Below, in pieces: positions 27,366-37,041 of a stretch of DNA of 37,559 nucleotides. Positions within the stretch are counted from its first letter, which is position 1; each line of letters starts with the position of its first letter. Source of the DNA: Deltaproteobacteria bacterium (GTDB lineage: Bacteria > Desulfobacterota > Desulfomonilia > UBA1062). The position numbers and the translations under genes were made by a program. The stretch covers positions 1 to 37,559 of the forward strand of contig JAKPDW010000019.1 in assembly GCA_029552245.1 (NCBI GenBank), given 5' to 3'. The notes below the pieces were generated by a model, which was given only the letters and a program-made list of their open reading frames with translations, was not told the origin of the DNA and did no database searches.

Positions 27366-29393
27366 ATGAAGCGGGACACGAGGACAAAGAATCTCGAGCG
27401 CGTCAGGAACATGGGGTTCGTCGCCCACATAGACGCGGGCAAGACCACCGTGACCGAGCGGGTGCTCTTCTACACGGGCAAGATCCACCGCATGGGCGAG
27501 GTGCACGACGGCCAGGCCACCATGGACTGGATGCCCCAGGAGCAGGAACGGGGGATCACGATCACCTCGGCGGTGACCACCTGCGAGTGGAAGGGTCACG
27601 AGATCCACATCATAGACACACCCGGCCACGTCGATTTCACCATCGAGGTCGAGCGGAGCCTGAGGGTCTTGGACGGGGCGGTCGTGATCCTGTGCGGCGT
27701 CGGCGGCGTCGAGGCCCAGACCGAGACGGTCTGGCAGCAATGCCGCAAGTACAACGTGGCCGCGCTCGCCTTCGTGAACAAGCTGGACAGGCCGGGCGCC
27801 GATTTCTCGGCTGCCGTGCAGCAGATCAGGCAGCGCCTCGAGGTGACCCCGCTCGTCATCCAGATCCCGTACTACGAGGGGGACGTGTTCAAGGGGGTCA
27901 TAGATCTCATCGGGCGGAGGCTTCTTGTCTGGGAAGACACGCTCGGCGCGAGCATAGAGACCCTGCCGGTGCCCCCCGATGCGGCCGAGGAGACAGCATC
28001 GGCGCGGGAGAAGATGGTGGAGCTCATCGCCGAGCACGACGACAGGGTCATGGAGCTCTACCTCTCGGGCGAGGACCCGGGCGAGGAGACGATCAAGGAG
28101 GCGGTGAGGAGGCTGACGATCGAGCGTCTCCTCGTGCCCGTCATGTGCGGGTCCGCACTCAGGAACAAGGGGATACAGCCCCTCATCGACGGCATCGTCG
28201 AGTACCTCCCCTCGCCGCGGGAGGCGGTGCCTGCCGTGGCGCACAAGAGGGACACGCAGGAGCTGGTGGAGATACCCCCGGACCCCGGGGGGGACCTGGT
28301 CGCCTACGTGTTCAAGGTATACATGGACGAGGGGAGGAGGATGGTCTTCCTGAGGATATACTCGGGCGTCCTGGAAGTGGGCGACGAGGTCTACAACTCG
28401 ACCCGCAGGGTGAGCGAGAAGATCGCCAGGCTCTTTTCCATGCACGCCCACGTCAAGCAGCGCATAGAGAGGGCCACGGCGGGCGACATCGTCGCCGCCG
28501 TCGGGCTCAGGGACTCGGTGACCGGCGACACCCTCACGAAGCCCGGGGGCGACATCGTGCTCGAACCCATAGAGGCGCAGAAGCCCGTGATCTCGATGGC
28601 CATCGAACCGAAGAGCTCCGAGTACACCGAGAGGCTGCAGGAGGCCATGAGGAAGATCATGGAGGAGGACCCGACCATCAAGATCCACGAGGACCCGGAC
28701 ACCGGGCAGGTCATACTCGCCGGCATGGGGGAACTCCACCTCGAGATAGCCATAGAGAGGCTCCGCACGGCCTTCGGCGTCGAGATAAACGTGGGCAGGC
28801 CGCAGGTGCTCTACTGCTCGACCGTGGAAGGCGACTCGCGGGCCGAGAAGGTCTTCGAGAAGACCTTCGGGGACACGCAGCACCACGGGCACGTGGAGGT
28901 CACGGTCAGGCCGGCCAGGCGCGGGACCGGCAACGTGTTCAAGGTCGGGGACGCGGTGGAGGACGGGCTCAGGGAGTACGTGCTGATGGGGCTCGAAGAG
29001 GCGTGCCTGGCCGACCCCGAGTACGGGCACGAGGTCGTGGACGTGGAGGTGCAGGTCGACAGGGTGTGCAGGACGGACAAGACCACGCCCCAGGGATTGA
29101 AGATCGCCTCCCAGATGGCGCTGCACGAGGCCATGAGGAAGGCGAAGGTGGTGAGGCTCGAGCCCATCATGGAGCTTGACGCGCTGTCCCCCGAAGATTA
29201 TGTGGGTGAAGTGGTGGGCGATCTTTCGGCGAGGAAGGCGAGCATCGAGGGAGTCGTCACCAAGGGGAGGATACACGAGATCAAGGCGTATGTGCCTCTC
29301 TCGAACACCTTCGGCTACTCGACCGCCCTGAGATCCCTCACGAGGGGCAGGGGGAGCTTCAGCATGAGGTTTTCCGGGTTTGACAAGGTTTAG
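27366..29393 (+). CDS. translation elongation factor G paralogue
   Basis: A 675-residue EF-G-type translocase GTPase. G motifs are AHIDAGKTT (20-28), [17 protein letters not shown] and a SAL-type CGSALRNKG. Domains II-V follow, including [14 protein letters not shown] (domain III) and [16 protein letters not shown] at the end. It is slightly shorter than the main EF-G (about 690-700), and it is not beside rpsL, rpsG or tuf. This suggests a second EF-G (EF-G2-like) with a special role, for example in ribosome recycling or stress; that is inference. It follows murI by 9 bases and overlaps the gspC-like gene by 14 bases. Confidence 0.9.
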   Translation: MKRDTRTKNLERVRNMGFVAHIDAGKTTVTERVLFYTGKIHRMGEVHDGQATMDWMPQEQERGITITSAVTTCEWKGHEIHIIDTPGHVDFTIEVERSLRVLDGAVVILCGVGGVEAQTETVWQQCRKYNVAALAFVNKLDRPGADFSAAVQQIRQRLEVTPLVIQIPYYEGDVFKGVIDLIGRRLLVWEDTLGASIETLPVPPDAAEETASAREKMVELIAEHDDRVMELYLSGEDPGEETIKEAVRRLTIERLLVPVMCGSALRNKGIQPLIDGIVEYLPSPREAVPAVAHKRDTQELVEIPPDPGGDLVAYVFKVYMDEGRRMVFLRIYSGVLEVGDEVYNSTRRVSEKIARLFSMHAHVKQRIERATAGDIVAAVGLRDSVTGDTLTKPGGDIVLEPIEAQKPVISMAIEPKSSEYTERLQEAMRKIMEEDPTIKIHEDPDTGQVILAGMGELHLEIAIERLRTAFGVEINVGRPQVLYCSTVEGDSRAEKVFEKTFGDTQHHGHVEVTVRPARRGTGNVFKVGDAVEDGLREYVLMGLEEACLADPEYGHEVVDVEVQVDRVCRTDKTTPQGLKIASQMALHEAMRKAKVVRLEPIMELDALSPEDYVGEVVGDLSARKASIEGVVTKGRIHEIKAYVPLSNTFGYSTALRSLTRGRGSFSMRFSGFDKV

Positions 29394-30240
29394 CGCACAG
29401 ACTCTCAGGCACGTGAGTCTCCTGGCCGTCGTCCTGGTGATCGCCGCATTCGCCTGGGTCATATCGGGTATCCTCGTGTCCGTGATCGGGCACGCCCTCT
29501 ACGAGCCGCCCTCGCCGCCCAAGGCCCAACCCGCCCGGGTGGTCGCGAAGAAGCCCGTCAGGCCCCTCTCGAAGGCGGACTACCAGGTGGTGGTCGAGAG
29601 GGATCTCTTCAAGGTCGGGCGCGCGAGGCCCGTCGATGTGAACCAGCAGGTGGACGGGGACGCGGCGCACCCGGTGGCCCAGATGGGCGTCACGCTCAGG
29701 GGGACCATCACGGGGCCGCGCGAGATATCGAGGGCCGTCATAGAGGATGCCGGCGACCAGAAGCTCTACCGGATAGGGGAGTCGGTCAAGAGCGCCACGA
29801 TCATCGCGATCCTCAGGAACAAGGTGATACTCGACGTGAACGGCCAGCAGCAGATGCTCGTCGTGGAGGAGCGCGCATCCAACGGCAAGGTCGCATCGGC
29901 GAGGGCTTCCACGCGGACGCCCAGGAGGCCGCGTGCGGCGCCCGCCTCGGCTGGGGACGCCATGAAGAACCTGGACCAGCTCGTGGGGAACGCCAGGGTG
30001 GTCCCGTACTACAGGGGCGGGCAGCCCTACGGGTTCAGGGTGAGTGACGTGGTCGAGGGCTCCGAGATCTACAACCAGGGGATGCGCACGGGGGACATCA
30101 TCAAGTCCGTCAACGGGGTCCCCATACGGACTCCCCAGGACGCGTTGAACGCATACCAGGAGCTCCAGAACTCCACCACGGTGCAGCTGGAGGTGGAGAG
30201 GCAGGGGGCCTCGATCCCCATCACCGTGTCCCTCAAGTAG
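29380..30240 (+). CDS. gspC: type II secretion protein GspC (TTG start)
   Basis: A 286-residue inner-membrane protein of the type II secretion system that contacts the secretin. One N-terminal membrane segment (about 12-36, [20 protein letters not shown] in part) is followed by a proline/lysine linker, the homology region ([13 protein letters not shown], then [21 protein letters not shown] in part), and a C-terminal PDZ domain (about 195-284, [23 protein letters not shown] in part). The best start is TTG at 29380, inside the end of the EF-G gene, with GAGG ten bases upstream. A GTG at 29413 is an alternative that would shorten the N-terminus by 11 residues. It opens the secretion part of the operon. 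Confidence 0.9.
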   Translation: MTRFSAQTLRHVSLLAVVLVIAAFAWVISGILVSVIGHALYEPPSPPKAQPARVVAKKPVRPLSKADYQVVVERDLFKVGRARPVDVNQQVDGDAAHPVAQMGVTLRGTITGPREISRAVIEDAGDQKLYRIGESVKSATIIAILRNKVILDVNGQQQMLVVEERASNGKVASARASTRTPRRPRAAPASAGDAMKNLDQLVGNARVVPYYRGGQPYGFRVSDVVEGSEIYNQGMRTGDIIKSVNGVPIRTPQDALNAYQELQNSTTVQLEVERQGASIPITVSLK

Positions 30241-30264
30241 GGGCTGAGGCGCAGGGAGACGACC

Positions 30265-31806
30265 GTGTTCGAGCAGTTCTTCGGCCTTTCAGAGAATCCC
30301 TTCAACGTCACCCCCGACCCGCGGTTTCTGTTCCTGTCGAAGGCGCACGACGAGGCGCTGTCGTACCTGAGGTACGGGATCGATCAGCGCAAGGGGTTCA
30401 TTCTCATAACGGGAGAGGTGGGTGCGGGAAAGACCACCATCTGCAGGGCGCTCTTGGCGGGCCTGCCGAAGACGGTGAAGACGGCGCTCATCCTGAACCC
30501 CGCCCTGTCGGCGGTGGAGCTGCTGCAGGCGATCAACCAGGACTTCGGCATCGATGCGTCCTCCACGTCCAAGAAGGCGCTCTTGGACGAGCTCTATGAC
30601 TTTCTCATCAAGACGTTCGTGAACGGCGAGAACGCCGTCCTCATCATCGACGAGTGCCAGAACCTCGAGCCCGAGGTCCTGGAACAGATCCGCATGCTCT
30701 CCAACCTGGAGACCGAGAAGGAGAAGCTCCTCCAGATCGTGCTCGTGGGCCAGCCAGAGCTCGTGAAGATCCTCTCCGCGCCCGCGATGAAGCAGATCGA
30801 CGACAGGATCGTCCTCAGGTACCACATCTGGCCGCTCACCCTCTGGGACACGAGGAGCTACATCAACCACCGGCTCGTCATCTCGGGCTCCCACGGCGAC
30901 ATCAAGTTCACGTCGCTCGCCATGCGGTTCATACACCGCCATTCGGGGGGCATACCCAGGAGGATAAACGCGCTCGCCGAGCGCTGCCTGCTCATGGCCT
31001 ACCTCAGGACGACGAGGAAGATCACCCTCCCCATCGTGCTCTCTGCAGTGAGGGAGCTGAAGGGCAACTACCCCTCGAGGAGGTTGAGACCGGCCCTGGC
31101 CGCGGCCGCCCTGGCAGTCTTCGCCGCGGGCGCCTTTGCCGCCTGGCAGGTCATGCCCGGCATCATCCAGGGCCGAGGAGAGGGGGTGGGCTCGGAGGTC
31201 GTCAAGGAGAGGGACATCAAGGCCGTCCTGCCGGATGGCGCCCTCGGCACCGGGGCGGCTCAAACGGCCGGCGGGGCGCCGGTGCGTGACGTCAGGGGGT
31301 GGATCATACCCGAGTACGACGCGGCCCTCGATGCCCTGGGCAGGCTGCCCAGCGGGCTGTACGGGCCCGACTCCATGAACCTTCACCCGCGGCCCGAGTA
31401 CCTCCGGTACTGCCCGGCTCCCTCCGTGGTCTCGGTGGAGGGGGGGTACGTGGTCATGCTCGAGGCGGGTGAGGACTTCGTGAGGGTCGTGGGGGCGGAC
31501 AAGGCGGTGATCGAGATCCCCATGGAAGACTTCCAGAGGTTGTACAGGTGGAACGTGATGGTTCCGTACGCCCGTCCCCTGCACCCCGAGTACCTCTCGG
31601 CCGGCAGGAGCGGGCCCGTGGTGGAGGAGGTCCAGAAGGTGCTCCTGGGGCTGGGGCTCGTGGACATCGAGCCGGACGGCCTCTACGGCCCGGAGACCGT
31701 CCAGGCCGTGGAGCGTTTCCAGGAGCTCATGGGGCTCAAGAGGGACGGGATCGTGGGTCCCGAGACCTTGATTCTCCTGAGGAACATCGGGGGAGGCCCG
31801 CGATGA
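30265..31806 (+). CDS. gspA: GspA/ExeA-like AAA ATPase with peptidoglycan-binding domain
   Basis: A 513-residue protein of the ExeA/GspA class, which helps the secretin pass and assemble in the peptidoglycan. The N-terminus MFEQFFGLSENPFNVTPDP is the family hallmark. The AAA ATPase has Walker A GEVGAGKT (50-57) and Walker B VLIIDECQN, followed by one membrane segment (about 273-298). A periplasmic part ends in a peptidoglycan-binding domain (about 447-510, VQKVLLGLGL to FQELMGLKRDGIVGPET). The start is GTG at 30265 with GGGAG upstream. It overlaps the next gene by 4 bases (ATGA). Confidence 0.92.
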   Translation: MFEQFFGLSENPFNVTPDPRFLFLSKAHDEALSYLRYGIDQRKGFILITGEVGAGKTTICRALLAGLPKTVKTALILNPALSAVELLQAINQDFGIDASSTSKKALLDELYDFLIKTFVNGENAVLIIDECQNLEPEVLEQIRMLSNLETEKEKLLQIVLVGQPELVKILSAPAMKQIDDRIVLRYHIWPLTLWDTRSYINHRLVISGSHGDIKFTSLAMRFIHRHSGGIPRRINALAERCLLMAYLRTTRKITLPIVLSAVRELKGNYPSRRLRPALAAAALAVFAAGAFAAWQVMPGIIQGRGEGVGSEVVKERDIKAVLPDGALGTGAAQTAGGAPVRDVRGWIIPEYDAALDALGRLPSGLYGPDSMNLHPRPEYLRYCPAPSVVSVEGGYVVMLEAGEDFVRVVGADKAVIEIPMEDFQRLYRWNVMVPYARPLHPEYLSAGRSGPVVEEVQKVLLGLGLVDIEPDGLYGPETVQAVERFQELMGLKRDGIVGPETLILLRNIGGGPR

Positions 31807-32531
31807 GTTCCATCTACGAGGCACTCAAGCGGGCGCGCGCGGTGGAGTCGTCCTCCCTCGCGGCACACAGTCCCGCCGGGCCATCGCGGGCACGCCCGTA
31901 CAGGCTCCTTGCCCTCGCGGTGCTCGCAGGCGCGGCCGTGACCGCCGCCGCGATCTACGGGCTCGGCCTCGCGGGCCCCGAACAGGAGACGGCCCGCAAC
32001 GGCGCGGCGGTGCATTCAGCCGGCGTCGACCCGGGAGAGATCCTGGAGCTCATGCACAGGGCCGACAGGCTCGTCCAGGCCGGCGACCTCGAAGGTGCGG
32101 CGGTCAAGTACCGGGAGGCCCTCGGGCGCGCGCCCGGCTACACGGACGCCTACCTGAAGCTCGGCGAGGCGCTCTACCGGTTGGGCAGGTACGACGAGGC
32201 CGCGTCGACGTTCTCCCAGGGGCTCGCCAAGAGGCCGAACGATGCGCGGCTGTTGAATAATATGGGCAGTGTGCTATTAGCTAAGGGTGACGCCGCGCAG
32301 GCACTCGCCCTGTTCGTCCAGGCGAGGAGGAACTCGGCGGACTACGTCGAGCCGCTCTACAACATGGCATGTGCCTACGCACGGATGAACAGGAAGGACG
32401 CCGCCCTTTCGTCGCTCGGGCAGGCGGTACGCATGCAGCCCGAGGTGAAGCTCTGGGCGGCGAGGGATCCTGACCTGGCCTCGTTGAGGGGGGAGAAGGA
32501 GTTCGAGGCGATCGTGAACCCGAAGGAATGA
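31803..32531 (+). CDS. GspB-like TPR membrane protein
   Basis: A 242-residue protein that begins MSSIYEALKRA, the opening typical of GspB/ExeB partners of GspA. It has one membrane segment (about 34-57) and a periplasmic TPR array (about 70-205, with AAVKYREALGRAPGYTDAYLK in part and EPLYNMACAYARMNRKDAAL). It probably works with the adjacent GspA-like ATPase in secretin assembly or peptidoglycan contact. The ATG at 31803 overlaps the gspA stop. Around 32251-32290 the codons are unusually AT-rich (TTG AAT AAT ... CTA TTA GCT) for this genome, and this patch also forms a promoter-like sequence. Confidence 0.8.
   Translation: MSSIYEALKRARAVESSSLAAHSPAGPSRARPYRLLALAVLAGAAVTAAAIYGLGLAGPEQETARNGAAVHSAGVDPGEILELMHRADRLVQAGDLEGAAVKYREALGRAPGYTDAYLKLGEALYRLGRYDEAASTFSQGLAKRPNDARLLNNMGSVLLAKGDAAQALALFVQARRNSADYVEPLYNMACAYARMNRKDAALSSLGQAVRMQPEVKLWAARDPDLASLRGEKEFEAIVNPKE
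32253..32280 (+). promoter_or_regulatory. possible internal promoter inside the gspB-like gene
   Basis: TTGAAT and TATTAG are separated by 16 bases, within a run of about 13 codons that is AT-rich against a very GC-rich gene. It could drive gspD and gspE independently of the murI-side promoter. Rare-codon pausing is an alternative reason for the patch. Confidence 0.35.
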
Positions 32532-32550
32532 GGGTCCTCAAGGGGGAGAG

Positions 32551-34830
32551 ATGAAGATACGAAGGGTAGCGGGCCCGGTCCTGCTCATCTTGCTTTTGTG
32601 CGCGGGCCTGGCCTTCGGGGCGAGGCTCATCCAGGAAGAGACGCAGCCGACGGTCCCGAAGAAGGTACAGACCGTAGGACAGGACTCGCAGAAAGGCGGC
32701 GCCGTGCAGCAGGCGAACCCTGCGCCAGGAGCCGCGAGACAGCCGTCCGTCCAGACGGGAGAGCAGACGAAGGCTGCGGGCGGGAGGGTGCCGCCGCAGG
32801 GGGGAGACCAGGATGCGCGGGCGACGGCCCGGCCGCAACCCGCGCCCGCGGAGCGCGAGACGCCGGCGCCCCGCCAGGACGAGACCGCCGCGAACGGACA
32901 GTTCATCACCATGGACTTCGACGGCGTGGACATCAAGGTGTTCGTCAAGTTCATAGCGGACATCACCGGCAAGAACTTCATCATCGACGAGAAGGTCTCG
33001 GGCAAGGTCACGGTGGTCTCGCCGCGGAAGATGACCATGGACGAGGCCTACCGCGTGTTCTTGAGCGTGCTCGAGGTCAACGGGTTCGGGACGGTTGACG
33101 TGGGCGGCGTCACGAAGATCGTCAAGGCATCGGACGCCATAACCAAGAGCCTCCAGACCACGACCGAGCCCCCCGTTGCCAGGGACGACTCCATGGTGAC
33201 CCAGATCATCCAGCTCAAGTATGCGGACGCCAACGACATGAGGAACCTCCTCTCGCCCCTCATGTCCAAGGCCTCATCGCAGATCCTCGCCTACCCCCAG
33301 AGCAACGTGCTCATCGTCACGGACGTCAAGTCCAACATCAAGAAGATCATCGACATCCTCAAGGTCATCGACGTGGCCGGGTTCGCGCAGGAGGTGAGGA
33401 TCATCCCCCTCGTGTACGCCTCTGCCGCGGACTTGGCGGCCAAGCTCGCCGAGATCATCTCCGAGGAGGGATCCGACCAGCTTCAGCGGCTCAGGACGGC
33501 GCGCCAGGCGGAGAGCGTGGGTACGAAGACCTCGACCAAGATCATCCCCTACGAGCGCACGAACACCCTCATCGTCATGGCCCCGCCCCAGAACCTCCAG
33601 GGCATCGAGGACCTGGTCAAGAAGCTCGACATACCGACGCCGACCGGCAAGGAGGACATCCACGTCTACTACCTCCAGTACGCGAACGCGGAGGACCTGG
33701 CGAAGGTGCTCACCGAGCTCCCGACGCCCGAGAACCCCGAGGCGCAGGCCCAGCCTGCCTCGGCCGCAGGGGGCGCCGCGGCGCAGACCCTTTCCAAGGA
33801 GCAGCCCAGGGCCAGGACCGTGGCGAACCCCGCGCTCAAGCAGCAGAACATCAAGATCAGCCCCGACAAGGACACGAACTCCCTCATCATATACGCAGAC
33901 CCGTACCAGTACCGGAGCATCGTGGAGACCATCAAGTACCTCGACATACCCCGCAAGCAGGTGTACGTGAGCGCCGCGATCATGGAGGTCAACGCCACGA
34001 AGGACTTCAAGCTGGGCGTCGAGTGGACCTTCGCCGAGGACTTCGACTACGACGGCGGCAAGCGCATGGGCGCCGTCGTGGGCAGGACGGGCCAGTCGTT
34101 CGTCACGAGCCCGGGCGACCTCCCGTCGGGCCCCCTGGTCGGGGTCATAGGCGAGGCGATCACGCTCACCAGCGGGAGCACGAAGATCACCTTCCCCAAC
34201 ATGGCCTCCTTCATCAACGCCATGGCCAAGGACTCGGACGTGAACATCATCTCGACCCCGCAGATCCTCACCATGGACAACAAGGAGGCGGAGATCAAGG
34301 TCGGCGCGAACATCCCGTACGTCACCAGGGAGGACACGGACTCCACGAACATCAACCGGACCGTGCGCACCTACGACTACCGCGACGTGGGCGTGACCCT
34401 CAAGCTCACCCCCCAGATCAACCAGCAGGGCGACATCCGCATGAACCTCTTCCAGGAGATCACCACGCTCGTGTCGTCGGGCTCATCGAACGAGTACGCC
34501 CCGTCCACGCTGAAGAGGTCCGCGTCCACGACCGTGAACGTGAAGGACGGCTCGACCATGGTCATCGCCGGCCTCATCGGCGACACCCTGACCCTCGAGA
34601 ATTACCGGGTGCCGCTCTTGGGTGACATACCCATCCTCGGCTACCTCTTCAAGTCGATAGGCAAGAAGAGGGAAAAGACCAACCTCTACGTCTTCCTGAC
34701 CCCGCGGATCATCGACACCCAGGAGAAGACCGGCAGGCTGTACGAGGAGAAGGCCGGCGAGGCGAGAAAGAGCATGGGGGACAAGGTGCAGATCCCCGGG
34801 ACGACGAGCGATGAGAAGGCAAAACCTTGA
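32551..34830 (+). CDS. gspD: type II secretion secretin GspD
   Basis: A 759-residue outer-membrane secretin that forms the exit channel. It has a signal peptide (about 1-24), a low-complexity Q/P/A-rich stretch (about 25-115), then N-domains N0 to N3 (FDGVDIKVFVKFIADITGKNF in part; ILAYPQSNVLIVTD; YLQYANAEDLAKVL). The C-terminal secretin domain is in the last 300 residues (KQVYVSAAIMEVNATKD, KEAEIKVGANIPYVT, VAGLIGDT-like VIAGLIGDTLTLEN and VPLLGDIPILGYLFKS). GGGGGAGAG precedes the ATG at 32551. It overlaps gspE by 20 bases. Confidence 0.96.
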   Translation: MKIRRVAGPVLLILLLCAGLAFGARLIQEETQPTVPKKVQTVGQDSQKGGAVQQANPAPGAARQPSVQTGEQTKAAGGRVPPQGGDQDARATARPQPAPAERETPAPRQDETAANGQFITMDFDGVDIKVFVKFIADITGKNFIIDEKVSGKVTVVSPRKMTMDEAYRVFLSVLEVNGFGTVDVGGVTKIVKASDAITKSLQTTTEPPVARDDSMVTQIIQLKYADANDMRNLLSPLMSKASSQILAYPQSNVLIVTDVKSNIKKIIDILKVIDVAGFAQEVRIIPLVYASAADLAAKLAEIISEEGSDQLQRLRTARQAESVGTKTSTKIIPYERTNTLIVMAPPQNLQGIEDLVKKLDIPTPTGKEDIHVYYLQYANAEDLAKVLTELPTPENPEAQAQPASAAGGAAAQTLSKEQPRARTVANPALKQQNIKISPDKDTNSLIIYADPYQYRSIVETIKYLDIPRKQVYVSAAIMEVNATKDFKLGVEWTFAEDFDYDGGKRMGAVVGRTGQSFVTSPGDLPSGPLVGVIGEAITLTSGSTKITFPNMASFINAMAKDSDVNIISTPQILTMDNKEAEIKVGANIPYVTREDTDSTNINRTVRTYDYRDVGVTLKLTPQINQQGDIRMNLFQEITTLVSSGSSNEYAPSTLKRSASTTVNVKDGSTMVIAGLIGDTLTLENYRVPLLGDIPILGYLFKSIGKKREKTNLYVFLTPRIIDTQEKTGRLYEEKAGEARKSMGDKVQIPGTTSDEKAKP

Positions 34831-36511
34831 GCAGGTCCTGCTCGAGATGCAGGCGCTCGACCCCTCCTCGCTCGACAGGGCGAGGGAACTGGCCAGGGAG
34901 CAGGGCGTGGGGATCGCGACCGCGCTGTCGTCGGCGGGCCTCGTCAACGAGGTCGATCTCCTCGCCGCGCTCGGCAGGCTCTGGGGTTTGCCGGTCGTGC
35001 ACTCCATCTCCGATCTCGAAGTCGAGCCGACCGTTCTCGACAAGCTGCCGGTAAGCTTCCTCAGGCGCTACGTCATGGTGCCGGTCCGCAGGCAGGACGG
35101 GGCGCTCGTCGTGGCGGTGCACGACCCGCTCGAGCTCGAGGCCTTCTACGACGTGGGCAAGGCGCTCGGCGTCAGGGACATAAGACGCGTGCTCGCTCCG
35201 AGACAGGAGATCATGAGCGCCATCAACCGCCTCGTGGAGATGAAGGACGAGAGCGCCCAGGACATCATGGGCTCTATCGGCGACGAGGAGGAAGACGAGC
35301 TCCTCAGGGACCTCGAGAGCATCCAGGACATCACCGCCATGGAGACGGAGGCCCCGGTCATCCGCCTCGTGAACAGGCTCATGGTGCAGGCATACCGGGA
35401 GCGGGCCTCGGACATCCACGTGGAGCCGTACCCCAACGACGTGAAGGTCCGTTTCCGGGTCGACGGGATCCTCCACGACGTGTTGAGCCTCCCCAAGAGG
35501 CTCCACCCTGCGCTCGTGTCGCGCATCAAGGTCATGGCCTCCCTCAACATCGCCGAGAAGCGCCTCCCCCAGGACGGGAGGATCGGCGTGAAGCTTGGCG
35601 ACCATTCCGTCGACCTGAGGATCTCCACCGTGCCCACGGTGAACGGCGAACGCGTGGTCATGAGGATCCTCGACAAGTCGTCGGTGCTGTTGGGGCTGGA
35701 GGAGCTGGGATTCTACCCCGACGATCTCGCCACGGTGGAGCGGCTCATACGCCAGGAGCACGGTATCATCCTGGTGACCGGGCCGACCGGCTCGGGCAAG
35801 ACGACGTCCCTCTACTCCATGCTCAGCAGGATCAACTCGCCGGACAAGAATATCCTCACCATCGAGGACCCCATCGAGTACCAGCTCAAGGGCATCGGCC
35901 AGATACCCGTCAACGTCAAGGTGGGTCTCACCTTCGCATCGGGCCTGCGATCCATCGTCAGGCAGGACCCCGACGTGATCCTGGTGGGCGAGATCCGAGA
36001 CCTCGAAACCGCCGAGATAGCGATCCAGGCTGCGCTCACGGGCCACCTCGTCTTCTCCACGCTCCACACGAACGACTCGGCAAGCGCCGTGACAAGGCTG
36101 ATCGACATGGGCATCGAGCCCTTCCTCGTCACCTCGTCGGTGAACGCCATCGTCGCCCAGCGGCTCACGCGCAAGATCTGCTCCCACTGCAGGCAGCCCT
36201 ACCACCCCGAGAGCGAGACCCTCCTCGAGGTGGGGCTCTCCAGGGAACTGCTCGGGAGCGAGGGGTACCTCTGGAGGGGCGCCGGCTGCAAGGAATGCCT
36301 GGGTACCGGTTACAAGGGCAGGACCGGCATCTACGAGATCCTCCTCATGAGCGACTCGATCAAGTCGACGATCCTCAAGACCTCGGACTCCAACATCATC
36401 AAGAAGCAGGCGGTCTCGGAGGGGCTGCACAGCCTGAGGGAGGACGGGGCGCGGAAGGTGAAAGACGGCATCACCACCATCGAGGAGGTCCTCAGGGTCA
36501 CCCAGCAGTGA
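34811..36511 (+). CDS. gspE: type II secretion ATPase GspE
   Basis: A 566-residue cytoplasmic hexameric ATPase that powers the secretion pseudopilus. An N-terminal GspE domain (about 1-140) is followed by the AAA motor. Motifs are SDIHVEPYP (Asp-box region, about 200-208), Walker A GPTGSGKTT (324-332), EDPIEYQL, VRQDPDVILVGEIRD (Walker B, 383-397) and the His-box TGHLVFSTLHTND. A zinc-binding four-cysteine site (C457-x2-C460 and C493-x2-C496) is typical of GspE/PilB. The ATG at 34811 lies inside gspD and has no strong ribosome site, suggesting coupling. No gspF or pseudopilin gene follows in the window. Confidence 0.96.
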   Translation: MRRQNLEQVLLEMQALDPSSLDRARELAREQGVGIATALSSAGLVNEVDLLAALGRLWGLPVVHSISDLEVEPTVLDKLPVSFLRRYVMVPVRRQDGALVVAVHDPLELEAFYDVGKALGVRDIRRVLAPRQEIMSAINRLVEMKDESAQDIMGSIGDEEEDELLRDLESIQDITAMETEAPVIRLVNRLMVQAYRERASDIHVEPYPNDVKVRFRVDGILHDVLSLPKRLHPALVSRIKVMASLNIAEKRLPQDGRIGVKLGDHSVDLRISTVPTVNGERVVMRILDKSSVLLGLEELGFYPDDLATVERLIRQEHGIILVTGPTGSGKTTSLYSMLSRINSPDKNILTIEDPIEYQLKGIGQIPVNVKVGLTFASGLRSIVRQDPDVILVGEIRDLETAEIAIQAALTGHLVFSTLHTNDSASAVTRLIDMGIEPFLVTSSVNAIVAQRLTRKICSHCRQPYHPESETLLEVGLSRELLGSEGYLWRGAGCKECLGTGYKGRTGIYEILLMSDSIKSTILKTSDSNIIKKQAVSEGLHSLREDGARKVKDGITTIEEVLRVTQQ

Positions 36512-37041
36512 CCGGCCCCTGGCCGACGAAGGTGCCCGCTCGAGCCGGGGATGGTCCAAACCGGCCGGGACACCCGGGCAAGCCGGCCCCCGGCGTGGAT
36601 CTCGCCCCTGCAGACGGCCTCGATGGGTGAGGCTTCGAGCCTCCTCGCCGATGGCGACTGGTCATCGATCTTCCCGGCGGGTCAGCCCTCGAGGGCGCCC
36701 ATCCCCTCGGCCCGGGCGGTGCCGGCGGCAACCCGGTGCATCGAGCCCCTTTGGGCGGTACCGTGATGTGGGGGCGCCCCCGAACGGGGGATCCCGCTTG
36801 CGCCTGGAGAGCACGAAGAGGGGTTGCCAGTTGGCCTCGTCCCAAGGGGGTCAAGCTTGCGCCTGGAGAGAGCTCCCGCACGGGAGGGGACCTGCGGACG
36901 GGCTGTCCTGCGGCGACTCTCCCGCGGTGATGTCACGCACACCCCGACGGCCTTGTGCAGCAGGATGGAACGGCCCGGAGGCTCGAGCCACAAAGAGCGG
37001 CCGGGCTCAAGCACACCGATGGTGCTGACGATACGGTGGGT
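36512..37041. other. 530-base repeat-bearing gap after gspE
   Basis: No gene is supported. The region has a 12-bp palindrome GGGGGCGCCCCC (36770-36781) and the 16-bp direct repeats at 36796-36870. Open frames here are short, Arg/Pro/Gly-rich and without ribosome sites. It sits where gspF and later secretion genes often lie. Confidence 0.5.
36796..36870 (+). repeat. 16-bp direct repeats, 59-base period
   Basis: GCTTGCGCCTGGAGAG occurs exactly at 36796-36811 and 36855-36870. Both copies are preceded by GGGGG at 10 or fewer bases, so the shared unit may be about 25 bases. Confidence 0.75.

Noticed and set aside
26229-29462. Very long open frame on the minus strand across murI and the EF-G gene
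   Set aside because: It is the mirror of a strongly coding plus strand in GC-rich DNA; its translation is rich in H, P, R and L with no family motif.
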